From assembly GCA_946885335.1 (NCBI GenBank), contig CAMPGG010000068.1, positions 1-13,124 on the forward strand: 13,124 bases of DNA, written 5' to 3'. Below, in pieces: positions 1 through 8,155 of this stretch (its first letter is position 1; each line of letters opens with the position of its first letter). The notes below the pieces were generated by a model that worked only from the letters and a program-made list of their open reading frames with translations, had not been told where the DNA came from and searched no databases. Both the position numbers and the translations under genes were made by a program. This stretch comes from an uncultured Chitinophagaceae bacterium (GTDB taxonomy: Bacteria; Bacteroidota; Bacteroidia; Chitinophagales; Chitinophagaceae).

Positions 1-401
1 ATATAGTACATCGTTATAACATCTTTCGATGCTTTGTAATGACCATCTTTAAGACTTTCTTCGCTGATTGGAATGAATTTGCTTTTTGCGCTGGTGGTAC
101 CACTGCTTTTTGCAAACCAGCGGATAGGCGTGTTCCACAAAATATTATCTTCTCCATCCATCATACGCTGGATGTAAGGTTTCAGGTCTTCATATTCATT
201 AACAGGTACACGTTCTTTAAAATCATCCAGTAGCCTGATATCTTTAAAATTATGCTGGCGGCCAAACTCGGTATATTGACCGGCGGCAATCAAATCCTGC
301 CATACGGCATGCTGTGCAGCCATGGGGTCATTGATCCATTGCTCAATGGACCATTGACGTAAACGAGCCAGTCGGGATATAGCGGGACTTAATAACTTCA
401 T
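1..401 (-). CDS. GH3 auxin-responsive-promoter family protein, N-terminal part
   Basis: This gene is cut by the left edge; only its first 133 codons are present. It starts at the ATG at 399-401 and begins MKLLSPAISRLARLRQW. The segment WFAKSSGTTSAKSKFIP (about residues 96-112) is the Ser/Thr/Gly-rich ATP/AMP-binding loop of GH3 acyl-adenylating enzymes. The preceding IEQWINDP, GQYTEFGRQHNF and VPVNEYEDLKPYIQRM segments are also typical. Plant GH3 proteins adenylate carboxylic acids such as auxin or jasmonate and join them to amino acids. The role of Bacteroidota homologues is unknown to me, so the substrate should be left open. It lies 51 nt downstream of lptB on the same strand with no obvious promoter between, so it is probably cotranscribed. 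Family assignment is confident; function is not. Confidence 0.9.
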   Translation of the reverse strand, partial: MKLLSPAISRLARLRQWSIEQWINDPMAAQHAVWQDLIAAGQYTEFGRQHNFKDIRLLDDFKERVPVNEYEDLKPYIQRMMDGEDNILWNTPIRWFAKSSGTTSAKSKFIPISEESLKDGHYKASKDVITMYY

Positions 402-452
402 TTCCGGAAAGTTAAATTATTTGACAAAAACAATCATGTAATGGAGAAGAAT

Positions 453-1235
453 TTATAAGTCCTGCGATGATTGAGACATCCTGGCTTCTTCATGCAGGTA
501 ATCTTTTCTTTTTAACTGGAAGTTGCGACCGAGGTATAATTTGCGAACCTGTTCATCTTCTGCCAGTTCCTCAGCTGTGCCGTGTTTGAAAATTTTTCCT
601 TCAATCAATAAATATGCCCTGTCGCAGATGGAAAGGGTTTCTGTTACGTTATGATCGGTTATGAGGATGCCAATATTCTTTGATTTTAATTTGGCTACAA
701 TGCCTTGAATGTCTTCAACAGCAATCGGGTCTATTCCGGCAAAAGGTTCATCCAATAAAATAAATTTTGGATCAACCGCCAGCGCACGGGCTATTTCTGT
801 TCTGCGACGTTCACCACCACTTAAAACATCACCATTGCTTTTGCGAACATGGTGTAATCGAAATTCATCCAGCAGGCTTTCCAGTTTTTCTTTTTGTTCC
901 TGTTTACTCAGCGAGGTCATCTCCAAAATGGCTGAAATATTATCTTCTACACTGAGCTTGCGAAAAACGGATGCTTCCTGTGGCAGGTATCCAATACCCA
1001 TCTGCGCTCTTTTATACATTGCAAGCCCGGTAATATTTTCATCACCCAAAAAAACCTGCCCTTCATCTGGTTTTATTAAGCCTACCACCATATAAAAAGT
1101 AGTGGTTTTGCCTGCTCCGTTTGGACCCAATAAACCTACGATCTCTCCTTGCTTCACTTCAATAGAAACATGATTAACCACTGTGCGGTTCCGGTAGGTT
1201 TTACAAAGTTCCTCTGTATGTATAGATAAATTCAA
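453..1235 (-). CDS. lptB: LPS export ABC transporter ATP-binding protein LptB
   Basis: This is the cytoplasmic ATPase that powers lipopolysaccharide extraction from the inner membrane with LptF/G/C. The 260-residue product has every ABC motif: Walker [10 protein letters not shown] (37-45), Q-loop YLPQEAS (83-89), signature LSGGERRR (138-145), Walker B FILLDE with E163, D-loop AGIDP and H-loop H195 in ITDHNV. The [16 protein letters not shown] stretch and the [18 protein letters not shown] segment are specific to LptB. It is slightly longer than the E. coli protein (about 240 residues) because of a charged C-terminal tail. No ATG is usable: the frame closes at a TGA about 40 nt upstream and the first internal Met is inside the ATPase fold. 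The start is therefore the TTG at 1233-1235, supported by a TATTTTTG promoter element 14 nt upstream. Confidence 0.95.
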   Translation of the reverse strand: MNLSIHTEELCKTYRNRTVVNHVSIEVKQGEIVGLLGPNGAGKTTTFYMVVGLIKPDEGQVFLGDENITGLAMYKRAQMGIGYLPQEASVFRKLSVEDNISAILEMTSLSKQEQKEKLESLLDEFRLHHVRKSNGDVLSGGERRRTEIARALAVDPKFILLDEPFAGIDPIAVEDIQGIVAKLKSKNIGILITDHNVTETLSICDRAYLLIEGKIFKHGTAEELAEDEQVRKLYLGRNFQLKRKDYLHEEARMSQSSQDL

Positions 1236-1249
1236 TGCCTGCTTTTTAA

Positions 1250-1257
1250 CAAAAATA
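1250..1257 (-). promoter_or_regulatory. Probable -7 promoter element of lptB
   Basis: Read on the minus strand this is TATTTTTG, a full match to the Bacteroidota -7 consensus TAnnTTTG. It ends 14 nt before the TTG start of lptB. No good TTTG/TTG -33 element is visible at 19-21 nt further upstream, so the call rests on the -7 match and its position. Confidence 0.45.
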
Positions 1258-1344
1258 AGGTTTGATAGGTTACCAGTTCATCTCAGTAAGCAGCTTTAAC
1301 GAATTGGTGATGTTCATACTAATTTGCCGCAAGCCGGATGATTC

Positions 1345-1375
1345 TTGATTATGAAGCCCCGCTGACTTAAGTTTG
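1345..1375 (+). promoter_or_regulatory. Promoter of metF, Bacteroidota type
   Basis: TTG at 1345-1347 and TAAGTTTG at 1368-1375 are separated by 20 nt, which fits the TTTG-N19-21-TAnnTTTG promoter described for Bacteroides and Flavobacterium. Transcription would begin near 1380-1382, leaving a leader of only about 10 nt before the metF ATG at 1392. Confidence 0.65.
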
Positions 1376-1391
1376 CACGATTATTTAAAAA

Positions 1392-2345
1392 ATGAAAGTA
1401 ACCGAACATATTAAAGAATCAAAAGGATCACTGGTATCTTTTGAAATTTTACCCCCGTTAAAAGGCAAAGGGATAGATGCTATTTATAATCACCTGGATC
1501 CATTGATGGAGTACAAACCGGCATTTATAAATGTAACTTATCATCGCAGCGAATCCATGTTTAAGAAGAAGCCTGATGGTACCTTCGAAAAAGTGGACGT
1601 TCGTAAAAGACCGGGTACAGTAGGGATTTGCGCTGCCATTAAAAGTTATTATAAAGTGGATACGGTGGCTCACCTGATTTGCGGTGGTTTCTCCAAACAG
1701 GAAACGGAAGATGCATTGATCGATCTGAATTTTTTAGGTATTGATAATGTTTTGGTTTTAAGAGGTGATGCGCCAAAAAATGAATCAACTTTTGAACCGG
1801 AGCCAGGCGGTAACCGGTATGCCATCGATTTGCTGAAACAGGTGATGGATATGAATGCCGGTATTTACCTGGAAGAAGATTTGAAAAATGTAGTAAAAAC
1901 AAGTTTTTGTATTGGTGTGGCAGGCTACCCCGAAAAACATTTCGAATGCCCGAATATGGCAACGGATATATTGCATTTAAAAGAAAAAGTGGATGCGGGA
2001 GCAGAGTATGTTACCACCCAGATGTTTTTTGATAATGCCCGCTATTATGAATTTGTAAAGCTTTGTCGCAAAGCCGGTATTAATGTTCCGATCATTCCGG
2101 GATTGAAACCGATTACGAGTAAAAAACAAATGACCATCATTCCACGCACTTTTCATGTTGATATTCCAACTGAATTAAGCAATGAAGTATTGAAGTGTAA
2201 AAACGACGAAGATGTTGAAAAAGTTGGTACCGAATGGTTAATTGAACAATCTCGTGACCTTAAAAAACAAGGTGTTCCCGGTTTACATTATTATACTTTG
2301 GGCAAGCCACATGTGATCTGCAACACCATGAAGGCGATCCTTTAA
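1392..2345 (+). CDS. metF: Methylenetetrahydrofolate reductase (MetF)
   Basis: This flavoenzyme reduces 5,10-methylene-tetrahydrofolate to 5-methyl-tetrahydrofolate, the methyl donor for methionine synthesis. The 317-residue protein shows the TIM-barrel landmarks of the family: SFEILPP (16-22), whose E18 matches the catalytic Glu of the FEFFPP motif in E. coli; VLRGDAPK (122-129), the flavin-contacting RGD segment; GVAGYPEKH (175-183); DAGAEYVTTQMFFD (201-214); PGLKPIT (237-243); and VPGLHYYTLGK near the C-terminus. Length agrees with bacterial single-domain MetF (about 290-320 residues), with no C-terminal regulatory domain as in eukaryotes. The ATG at 1392 lies a few bases behind a good promoter. 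The gene is divergent from lptB and converges on the prolyl-isomerase gene, so it is probably monocistronic. No SAM or B12 riboswitch is visible in the short leader. Confidence 0.97.
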   Translation: MKVTEHIKESKGSLVSFEILPPLKGKGIDAIYNHLDPLMEYKPAFINVTYHRSESMFKKKPDGTFEKVDVRKRPGTVGICAAIKSYYKVDTVAHLICGGFSKQETEDALIDLNFLGIDNVLVLRGDAPKNESTFEPEPGGNRYAIDLLKQVMDMNAGIYLEEDLKNVVKTSFCIGVAGYPEKHFECPNMATDILHLKEKVDAGAEYVTTQMFFDNARYYEFVKLCRKAGINVPIIPGLKPITSKKQMTIIPRTFHVDIPTELSNEVLKCKNDEDVEKVGTEWLIEQSRDLKKQGVPGLHYYTLGKPHVICNTMKAIL

Positions 2346-2383
2346 TATTGTTTTTGCCTTTAAATTGAATGGATTGCTGGCTG

Positions 2384-4384
2384 TTATTTTTTGTACAGCG
2401 ATTTAAGTGTTTTCTTTTTAATTTTTACAGGATATTTCTTGCGCAGGTTGGCCAGCCATTGTGATTCCAGGTATTGCTGGTAATCGTTCAAAACAAAGCC
2501 ACGTGATTCTGTAAAATTTCTTGGTTCTGGTTGCGGATATGTTTTAATGATATAGGCAAATGAAGCGGATTGGTCATTATCATTCATAATGGTTGTAGTG
2601 ATCATTCCTTTTTCTAACGGTTTAGCATCAGCGCCGGGTATTTGGGCTAATTCATAACGTGCCGAATCCGTGATCACCTTATCTCCAAAATGGTTGATGA
2701 TCTCTTTCCATTGACCAGGATCTTTTTCCAGGTCTTGCTTTAAATTTTTTGCCGTTGTTTCATCTGTGCAGTAAAAAATGATCGCATCGGCACTGTTTTC
2801 CCAGTTATATTTTGCGCGGTTTTGTTCATAGTAATTTTTTAAACCAACAGAATCTTCCTGTGCCCGGTTCCAGATTTCATGTTGCATGATCTCGAAAAAC
2901 ATATTGCCTTCTTTAAATTCATTTAACTGGTTGGCAAAGCCGGGGTTGAAATCTTCCAGGTGATCGCGGTAATAATTATTAGCTAAAACCATTTTATATT
3001 CTTCCAGTATTTCAGCATAGGGCCTGAGGCCTGATGTACCTGGTTTGTAACGGTGTAACTGCGCATAGTCCAACCAGTTTTGAATGGTATAAACTTCTTT
3101 ACCAACCGTAATTAAAGGTGTTTCTCTTTTTATACTGATAGTAGCAGGTGGTTTGCGATTATCTAAAATACTGTCGGTTATCCAAAGCCATTCTGTTTTT
3201 GCTTCCGGCATAAATGTAAAACCAGCTTTTTGCGCTACTCTATCATAGATCACTTGCTTTAAGGTTTCAATCCGGTCACTTTGATTCACCCTTGTTTTTA
3301 ATGCAAGCAGGTTTTCCGTATCATTTGGATCACTTACTATTGGCGTAACAGAAATTTTGTTTACAATGTGAAACCCATAACTGGTTTCAAAAGGTTTGCT
3401 AAAAGTGTTAAGGGGTAAAGAGGCGACCATATTTTCAAATGCCGGATCATATTGACCAACACTAAAAGAAGGCATGATGCCACCGGCTTGTGCTGAAATA
3501 AAATCATTACTAAAAGTTGATGCGATGCCAGCTTTATCATCTCCAGCTAGTAAACGGGTATATAATGAATCTGCTAATTGAGCAGTTTTCTTTTTCAATG
3601 CTTCATCAGCACCCGGAGGTAAGGCTAATAATACCTGCCATGCATTGATATGTCCCAATGCTTTTCTATCCCTGTTATTTTTAAAAATATGGTAACCATT
3701 TTTTGAGCGGAAAGGAGCAGAAACCTGGCCGGCTTGTAACTGGTACACAATATTTTCAAATGCATAAGGCAGGTTGAAAACGGTTATATAACCAATATTA
3801 CCCTGGTTGGTTGTAACCGATGGATCCTGTGAATAGCGCAGTGCAACCTCACTAAAAGAAGTTCCCTTTTTTAATTCCTGGTATGCATCATTGATTTTTT
3901 TAAATGCGGCGCTTGTATCGGGTTCTCCATTTTTTTCATTAAAACCAATAAAAATATGGGCAACATCTATTTCTTTCTGGCTGCGATCGAAAGCTTCCAT
4001 AACCAGCTTGTTCATCGTTTCCGGATCATTCATATAATTGTCAATGATCTGGGAACGCAGGTTTTCAAATTCTTCCCGTTGCTGTGGTAAGGTATCATAA
4101 CCCCGGTTATAAGCTTCCAGGATCTTTAATTTTGAATTGATATACAACTGCAGGTAATCATCAATTGATTTTTTATCAAAACTGATATCACTGGTATTTT
4201 TCTGGTAAGCTTGCTTAAATTCTTTGACGTCAATTTGTTTATCACCATAAGTAAATAAAGTTTGAGCCTGGATACTCATTATGCCGAAAACCGCAAAGCA
4301 AAAAGTGAATATTTTTTGGAAGAGCGTTTTATAACGGAAAGCAGTACCCGCATGAGGGCGACAACAAGTATAGTTTGGTTGCAT
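2384..4384 (-). CDS. Periplasmic peptidylprolyl isomerase with two parvulin domains (SurA/PrsA-like)
   Basis: A 666-residue exported foldase candidate. Residues about 21-40 (LFQKIFTFCFAVFGIMSIQA) form a signal-peptide core with likely cleavage after A40; the N-terminal region before it is unusually long (about 20 residues), but no closer start codon is available. Residues about 139-237 are a first rotamase (PpiC-type) domain: the family-typical VAHIFI strand, ALRYSQDPSV, NQGNIGYI and GYHIFK segments are present. Residues about 244-344 form a second parvulin-like repeat, with AGGIMPSF and GFHIVNK. The remaining 300 residues match no motif I know and may be a chaperone or third degenerate repeat. 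The likely role is folding of exported or outer-membrane proteins. The gene starts 13 nt after the TlpA-like gene and is presumably cotranscribed with it. Confidence 0.88.
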   Translation of the reverse strand: MQPNYTCCRPHAGTAFRYKTLFQKIFTFCFAVFGIMSIQAQTLFTYGDKQIDVKEFKQAYQKNTSDISFDKKSIDDYLQLYINSKLKILEAYNRGYDTLPQQREEFENLRSQIIDNYMNDPETMNKLVMEAFDRSQKEIDVAHIFIGFNEKNGEPDTSAAFKKINDAYQELKKGTSFSEVALRYSQDPSVTTNQGNIGYITVFNLPYAFENIVYQLQAGQVSAPFRSKNGYHIFKNNRDRKALGHINAWQVLLALPPGADEALKKKTAQLADSLYTRLLAGDDKAGIASTFSNDFISAQAGGIMPSFSVGQYDPAFENMVASLPLNTFSKPFETSYGFHIVNKISVTPIVSDPNDTENLLALKTRVNQSDRIETLKQVIYDRVAQKAGFTFMPEAKTEWLWITDSILDNRKPPATISIKRETPLITVGKEVYTIQNWLDYAQLHRYKPGTSGLRPYAEILEEYKMVLANNYYRDHLEDFNPGFANQLNEFKEGNMFFEIMQHEIWNRAQEDSVGLKNYYEQNRAKYNWENSADAIIFYCTDETTAKNLKQDLEKDPGQWKEIINHFGDKVITDSARYELAQIPGADAKPLEKGMITTTIMNDNDQSASFAYIIKTYPQPEPRNFTESRGFVLNDYQQYLESQWLANLRKKYPVKIKKKTLKSLYKK

Positions 4385-4397
4385 ACATTAAATTTAA

Positions 4398-5816
4398 TTA
4401 TTTGCCTTTTAACTTCAGGTCCAGTATTTCATCCATTTGTTCAAAGGCCAGTTTTTTTGCAATGATTCGTTTATCCTTATCCAGCAAATAAATAGTTGGA
4501 AAACTTTGCACATCATACAACTGGGAATAACCCGGTGTGCCTGCATTGATGCGGGCTTTATCAGCTTCCTTGGAATAATATACGTGCTGCCACTGTAATT
4601 TATTGTCGCTGATAAATTTCAACCAGTCTTTTTTATTACCCTCCGTTTCCTTTGCCATGGCATAGATCTTAACACCAAGATTTTTCCACTTGTTTTGATA
4701 AAGGCTGTCAATTCTTGGCGCTACTTCTTTACAATGTCCGCAGGTTGGATCCCAGATGAAAACCACCGTAAAAGGCGCTTCAACGGAGTAAAGGGAAACA
4801 TTTTTTCCTGTGCTGTCTGGTAAATTAATATCCGCAGCCGGGCTGCCGAAAATATTAGCCATTAAATTATAGGCGCGGTCTGTGATGGTTTTTTTGCCAT
4901 TTTCTGTAAGCCATGGATAATCTTTTTGGGAAAGATATTTTTGGTAGAGATGAACAAATATGGCATCCTCCCACATGTATTTCTGGTTCAGGTAACGATT
5001 GATGAATTTTAATAAAAGAAATTTTTGCATTTCTTCATTCACACTTGCATAGCCCATCATCCAGTCAATTTCTTTGATGATTGAATCGGGTTGCTGAACT
5101 ACCACCTGTTCAAAATACCGATCCAGTTTATTTTCAAAAAATGGCGTACGGGCCAGGCGATCATCAAAAAAATTTACTCCATCCCAATAATGATCTTTAT
5201 AATAACGGTATGCATAAGCGGAATCATATTTTCCGCCGGGATGCTGGGCTGCTGGTGGAATTTCAGGTTCACGCATAGCCGTCAATAAAAAAGCCATCAT
5301 CGAATTGGGTTCTTTTTCTAAAATACTATTGCGGTAAGTTTTTATTTCTTCATTGGTTTTTTCAATATGTGTTTTTAAAGCCGCGGATTCAGGGTTTGCT
5401 TTTCGCAGTTGTACAGCGCTATCCATACTGCGACCTTTTTGCTGCATGTACTTTTGGTAGTTATTGAATAAAACATTGTCCGGTGAGTTGATAAAGCGAA
5501 TATTCTCAAGCACCCTGTTTGTATCGGCAATAATGGAAAATTGTTGTTGCTTATCTACCAGTATTTCAAAAAATCCCATTTTGTTTGGGTAGCCGACCAG
5601 GTAAATTCCACCGCCCAATGGCTGATTGCCTTTAAAGGTTGCTTCACCTTTATCATTCAATAAGGCCGAATCTACAATCGGTAATTGTTTGCCATAATAA
5701 CTTCCAAGATAAATATATTGGTTTTTAAAAGGGGTCAGTGTTACTTTAATCTCGTATCCCTGGGCATTTACTTGTAATGAAGCAATCAGTAGAAGAATCG
5801 ACAAAAATTTATTCAT
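4398..5816 (-). CDS. TlpA-like periplasmic thioredoxin-fold protein with DUF4369/DUF5106-type N-terminal regions
   Basis: A 472-residue exported thiol-disulfide protein. The N-terminus MNKFLSILLLIASLQVNA is a classical signal peptide (VNA before Q19). Residues about 20-110 resemble the DUF4369 beta domain that precedes many Bacteroidota TlpA proteins. Residues about 150-300, including HYWDGVNFFDDRL and TPFFENKLDRYF, resemble DUF5106. The C-terminal 140 residues are an AhpC/TSA-thioredoxin domain: VVFIWDPTCGHCKEVAPRI contains the redox pair C359-x-x-C362, and SFPTIYLLD supplies the cis-proline P440. This composition suggests reduction or isomerisation of disulfides in the periplasm, or cytochrome-maturation-like chemistry; the partner is unknown. 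It is first in a likely operon with the prolyl isomerase, consistent with a joint role in envelope-protein folding. Confidence 0.9.
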   Translation of the reverse strand: MNKFLSILLLIASLQVNAQGYEIKVTLTPFKNQYIYLGSYYGKQLPIVDSALLNDKGEATFKGNQPLGGGIYLVGYPNKMGFFEILVDKQQQFSIIADTNRVLENIRFINSPDNVLFNNYQKYMQQKGRSMDSAVQLRKANPESAALKTHIEKTNEEIKTYRNSILEKEPNSMMAFLLTAMREPEIPPAAQHPGGKYDSAYAYRYYKDHYWDGVNFFDDRLARTPFFENKLDRYFEQVVVQQPDSIIKEIDWMMGYASVNEEMQKFLLLKFINRYLNQKYMWEDAIFVHLYQKYLSQKDYPWLTENGKKTITDRAYNLMANIFGSPAADINLPDSTGKNVSLYSVEAPFTVVFIWDPTCGHCKEVAPRIDSLYQNKWKNLGVKIYAMAKETEGNKKDWLKFISDNKLQWQHVYYSKEADKARINAGTPGYSQLYDVQSFPTIYLLDKDKRIIAKKLAFEQMDEILDLKLKGK

Positions 5817-5832
5817 TGGGTTGTTTAAGCGT

Positions 5833-5840
5833 TAAAGTTA
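5833..5840 (-). promoter_or_regulatory. Possible -7 element of the tlpA-like/prolyl-isomerase unit
   Basis: On the minus strand this reads TAACTTTA, one mismatch from TAnnTTTG, 16 nt before the ATG. The nearest upstream TTG is about 26 nt away, longer than the usual 19-21, so this is a weak prediction. Confidence 0.3.
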
Positions 5841-5918
5841 TCTAAAATCATTTTCAGCTAAGTTAACAAGATGTAAAATGCCTTGTAAGGGTTGCCCCGC
5901 TGGCAGAAAGGAAACGCT

Positions 5919-5926
5919 TACTTTTG
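5919..5926 (+). promoter_or_regulatory. -7 promoter element of the 23S rRNA methyltransferase gene
   Basis: TACTTTTG matches TAnnTTTG exactly and ends 6 nt before the ATG at 5933. A TTG at 5892-5894 is 24 nt upstream, slightly far for a -33 element. The expected transcription start is at about 5931-5933, so the message would be leaderless or nearly so. The motif also overlaps the alternative TTG start at 5924, which argues against that start. Confidence 0.5.
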
Positions 5927-5932
5927 CGGCTT

Positions 5933-7354
5933 ATGCGAAAAAAGAAAAAAATTATTTTACCCAATGTGTTGATGGAAGCATATGCGGCAGAAGGAAAATC
6001 GCTTGCCCGGGTTGAAGGTAAAGTAATCTTTGCGGAAGGTGTGGTGCCGGGAGATGTGGTAGATCTCCGGTTAAGAAAAAATAAAAAGGATTGGGCGGAA
6101 GGTACGCCTGTCCAGTTCCGTTCTTATTCTGCCGACAGGGTTCAACCATTTTGCCAGCACTTTGGTGTTTGCGGCGGTTGTCAATGGCAGATGCTGCCTT
6201 ATGAAAAACAATTACAATACAAACAACAACAGGTTACCGATAGTTTAAAGCGAATTGGTAAGGTTGATATGCCGGAAATCATGCCCATTCGTGGAGCAGC
6301 CGAAACACGTTTTTACCGCAATAAACTGGAATATACTTTTGGCAATAAGCGTTATTTATTACCTGGTGAATTGAATGATGAAGATATTAATGGAGAAATT
6401 GATGTAGCCGGTTTTCATGCCCGCGGTTTTTTTGATAAAGTGGTAGATATACAAAAGTGCTGGTTACAACCCGAACCAACCAACGAAATTAGGTTGGCTG
6501 CCAGGCAATTTGCCAAAGAAAACCATTATTCATTTTATGATATTCGCGAACACCAGGGATTTATGCGAACCATGCAGGTGCGAACGGCAACAACCGGTGA
6601 AGTGATGGTCAATATGGTTGTTGGAGAAGCTGATGAAGAAAAGATTGAAAGCCTGATGCAGTTTTTAAAAACCAGCTTTCCTTTAGTTAGTACCTGGTTA
6701 TATACCATCAACACCAAGAAAAATGATAGTTTGTACGACTTGCATCCCGTTATTTTTCATGGCAAAGGATACATTATTGAAGAATTATCGACAAGTGATG
6801 GAAATAAATACCAGTTCAAGATTGGCCCGACCTCTTTTTTTCAAACCAATACAAAACAGGGAGAGCAATTATACCGCATAACCAGTGAATTTGCGGAACT
6901 AACCGGGCAGGAAACGGTGTATGATCTTTATTGTGGTACGGGCAGTATCGGCATTTTTGTAAGTAATCTTGCCAAAAAAATTATTGGTGTAGAAACGGTT
7001 GTAGCTGCTGTGGAAGATGCCAAAGAAAATGCCATGTTAAACAATGCCCATCATGCGGAATTTTATGCAGGCGATGTGATTGATGTTTGCGATGATGCAT
7101 TTTTTGCCAAACATGGCCGGCCCGATGTGATCATCACCGATCCCCCACGGGCAGGCATGCACGAAAAACTGGTTCTCAAGATCCTGGAAATGGAAGCGCC
7201 GACAGTAGTGTATGTAAGTTGCAATCCTGCTACGCAGGCAAGAGATCTGAATTTACTAAAAGAAAAATATGATGTAAAGCGGATACAACCGGTTGATATG
7301 TTTCCACACACGCTGCACATTGAAAACGTGGTTCAATTGAAATTGAGAAATTAA
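5933..7354 (+). CDS. rlmD: 23S rRNA (uracil-5-)-methyltransferase, RlmD/RumA (TrmA) family
   Basis: A SAM-dependent enzyme making 5-methyluridine in RNA, most likely 23S rRNA. From the ATG at 5933 it has 473 residues. Residues about 5-62 are a TRAM RNA-binding domain (EAYAAEGKSLARVEGKVIF). A [4Fe-4S] ligand set is visible as C74, C80, C83 and C176, in the C-x5-C-x2-C...C spacing of RumA. The methyltransferase core has DLYCGTGSIG (331-340, SAM binding), TDPPRAGMH (402-410), the catalytic nucleophile C430 in VYVSCNPAT and the likely general base E464 in HTLHIENV. A TTG 9 nt upstream is in frame but overlaps the promoter. The family includes several site specificities (RlmD for U1939, RlmCD, TrmA), so the exact target base is inferred. 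It stands alone between divergent and downstream genes. Confidence 0.92.
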   Translation: MRKKKKIILPNVLMEAYAAEGKSLARVEGKVIFAEGVVPGDVVDLRLRKNKKDWAEGTPVQFRSYSADRVQPFCQHFGVCGGCQWQMLPYEKQLQYKQQQVTDSLKRIGKVDMPEIMPIRGAAETRFYRNKLEYTFGNKRYLLPGELNDEDINGEIDVAGFHARGFFDKVVDIQKCWLQPEPTNEIRLAARQFAKENHYSFYDIREHQGFMRTMQVRTATTGEVMVNMVVGEADEEKIESLMQFLKTSFPLVSTWLYTINTKKNDSLYDLHPVIFHGKGYIIEELSTSDGNKYQFKIGPTSFFQTNTKQGEQLYRITSEFAELTGQETVYDLYCGTGSIGIFVSNLAKKIIGVETVVAAVEDAKENAMLNNAHHAEFYAGDVIDVCDDAFFAKHGRPDVIITDPPRAGMHEKLVLKILEMEAPTVVYVSCNPATQARDLNLLKEKYDVKRIQPVDMFPHTLHIENVVQLKLRN

Positions 7355-7436
7355 CATGAACCGGAACCAACAAAACTTTTGGCATAATTCATTGTTACAA
7401 AACTTTAATAATTAGAATATCTGATAACTTTATCGA

Positions 7437-8078
7437 ATGCAGTATTATCGTCCCAATAATTTTCCACCGGTTGTAAAAAACCTCCTGATCATTAATGTTC
7501 TCTTTTTTATTGCAAACCTGGCATTGGGTGCCCGGTTTTATATTGAAGATGAAGGACCCACTATTTTAAATGTCATATTTGGATTATGGCCCATTCAAAC
7601 GCCATTTTTTAAGCCATACCAGATTTTCACCCACATGTTTTCTCATGCAAACCTGGGACATATATTTTTTAATATGTTTGGCTTGTGGATGTTTGGTAAG
7701 ATCCTGGAGAATTTATGGGGTCCTAAACGATTTTTATTTTTCTATTTAGCCTGTGGCCTGGGAGCAGCCTTTGCTCATCTTGTTGTACAGTATTTAACCG
7801 GGAACCCGGCTTATGCAGTGGGAGCTTCAGGAGCCGTGATGGGCATTTTTATTGCCTTTGGTTATCTTTTCCCCAATACCCAATTATACCTGATGTTTAT
7901 ACCCATTCCCATCAAAGCCAAATATCTAATGATTGGGTTGGTCGCACTTGATTTGTTTGGCGGATTTGCTCAAATTAGCGGTGATAATATTGCGCATTTT
8001 GCCCACCTTGGCGGTGCCATTACCGGATTTATTATTGTATTATTTTGGAACAAAACCAATCGCCGGACGTTATATTAA
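7437..8078 (+). CDS. Rhomboid family intramembrane serine protease (first of a tandem pair)
   Basis: A compact 213-residue integral membrane protease with the six-helix rhomboid core and little else. The catalytic serine is S131 in GASGAVMG (129-136). The catalytic histidine is H190 in AHFAHLGGAITG. H75 and N79 in GHIFFNMFGLW match the oxyanion-hole HxxxN motif in helix 2 of GlpG. Hydrophobic segments lie at about 15-31, 73-90, 99-120, 127-146, 163-180 and 187-204. Rhomboids cleave transmembrane substrates near the membrane surface; the substrate here is unknown. The ATG at 7437 is 4 nt after a TAACTTTA sequence that may be a degenerate -7 element. The second rhomboid follows 77 nt downstream on the same strand, with different serine-loop residues, so the two are diverged paralogues rather than a recent duplication. 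Confidence 0.94.
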   Translation: MQYYRPNNFPPVVKNLLIINVLFFIANLALGARFYIEDEGPTILNVIFGLWPIQTPFFKPYQIFTHMFSHANLGHIFFNMFGLWMFGKILENLWGPKRFLFFYLACGLGAAFAHLVVQYLTGNPAYAVGASGAVMGIFIAFGYLFPNTQLYLMFIPIPIKAKYLMIGLVALDLFGGFAQISGDNIAHFAHLGGAITGFIIVLFWNKTNRRTLY

Positions 8079-8112
8079 AACGGGTATAAAAATTTAATTG
8101 ACTTTGTTTGCT

Positions 8113-8122
8113 GCCTGCAGGC
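8113..8122. repeat. 10-bp perfect palindrome between the rhomboid genes
   Basis: GCCTGCAGGC is fully self-complementary and GC-rich in an AT-rich gap. It is flanked by imperfectly complementary AT-rich arms (TATAAAAATT at 8085-8094 and AATTTTATA at 8128-8136), so the RNA could form an extended hairpin. There is no T-run directly after the GC stem, so a terminator is not supported. It could be an operator or chance. Confidence 0.35.
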
Positions 8123-8155
8123 TTTGTAATTTTATAAAAGACAATTTTGAGTAGA

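Noticed and set aside
709..1095. Open frame of 128 codons on the plus strand
   Set aside because: It lies wholly antisense to the conserved lptB ATPase domain and has a Ser-rich composition typical of a shadow frame.
1236..1391. A riboswitch upstream of metF
   Set aside because: The predicted leader is only about 10 nt and no SAM or cobalamin aptamer core is visible in the gap.
2346..2383. A bidirectional terminator in the 38-nt convergent gap between metF and the isomerase gene
   Set aside because: There is no GC-rich stem; the short T-runs on both sides are not preceded by a hairpin.
5924..5932. TTG start nine bases upstream of the rRNA methyltransferase ATG
   Set aside because: The codon falls within the TACTTTTG promoter element, so it would probably not be in the transcript; the ATG at 5933 fits the family N-terminus.
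8147..8155. TTG start nine bases upstream of the second rhomboid ATG
   Set aside because: The ATG at 8156 is present and the three extra residues add nothing conserved.
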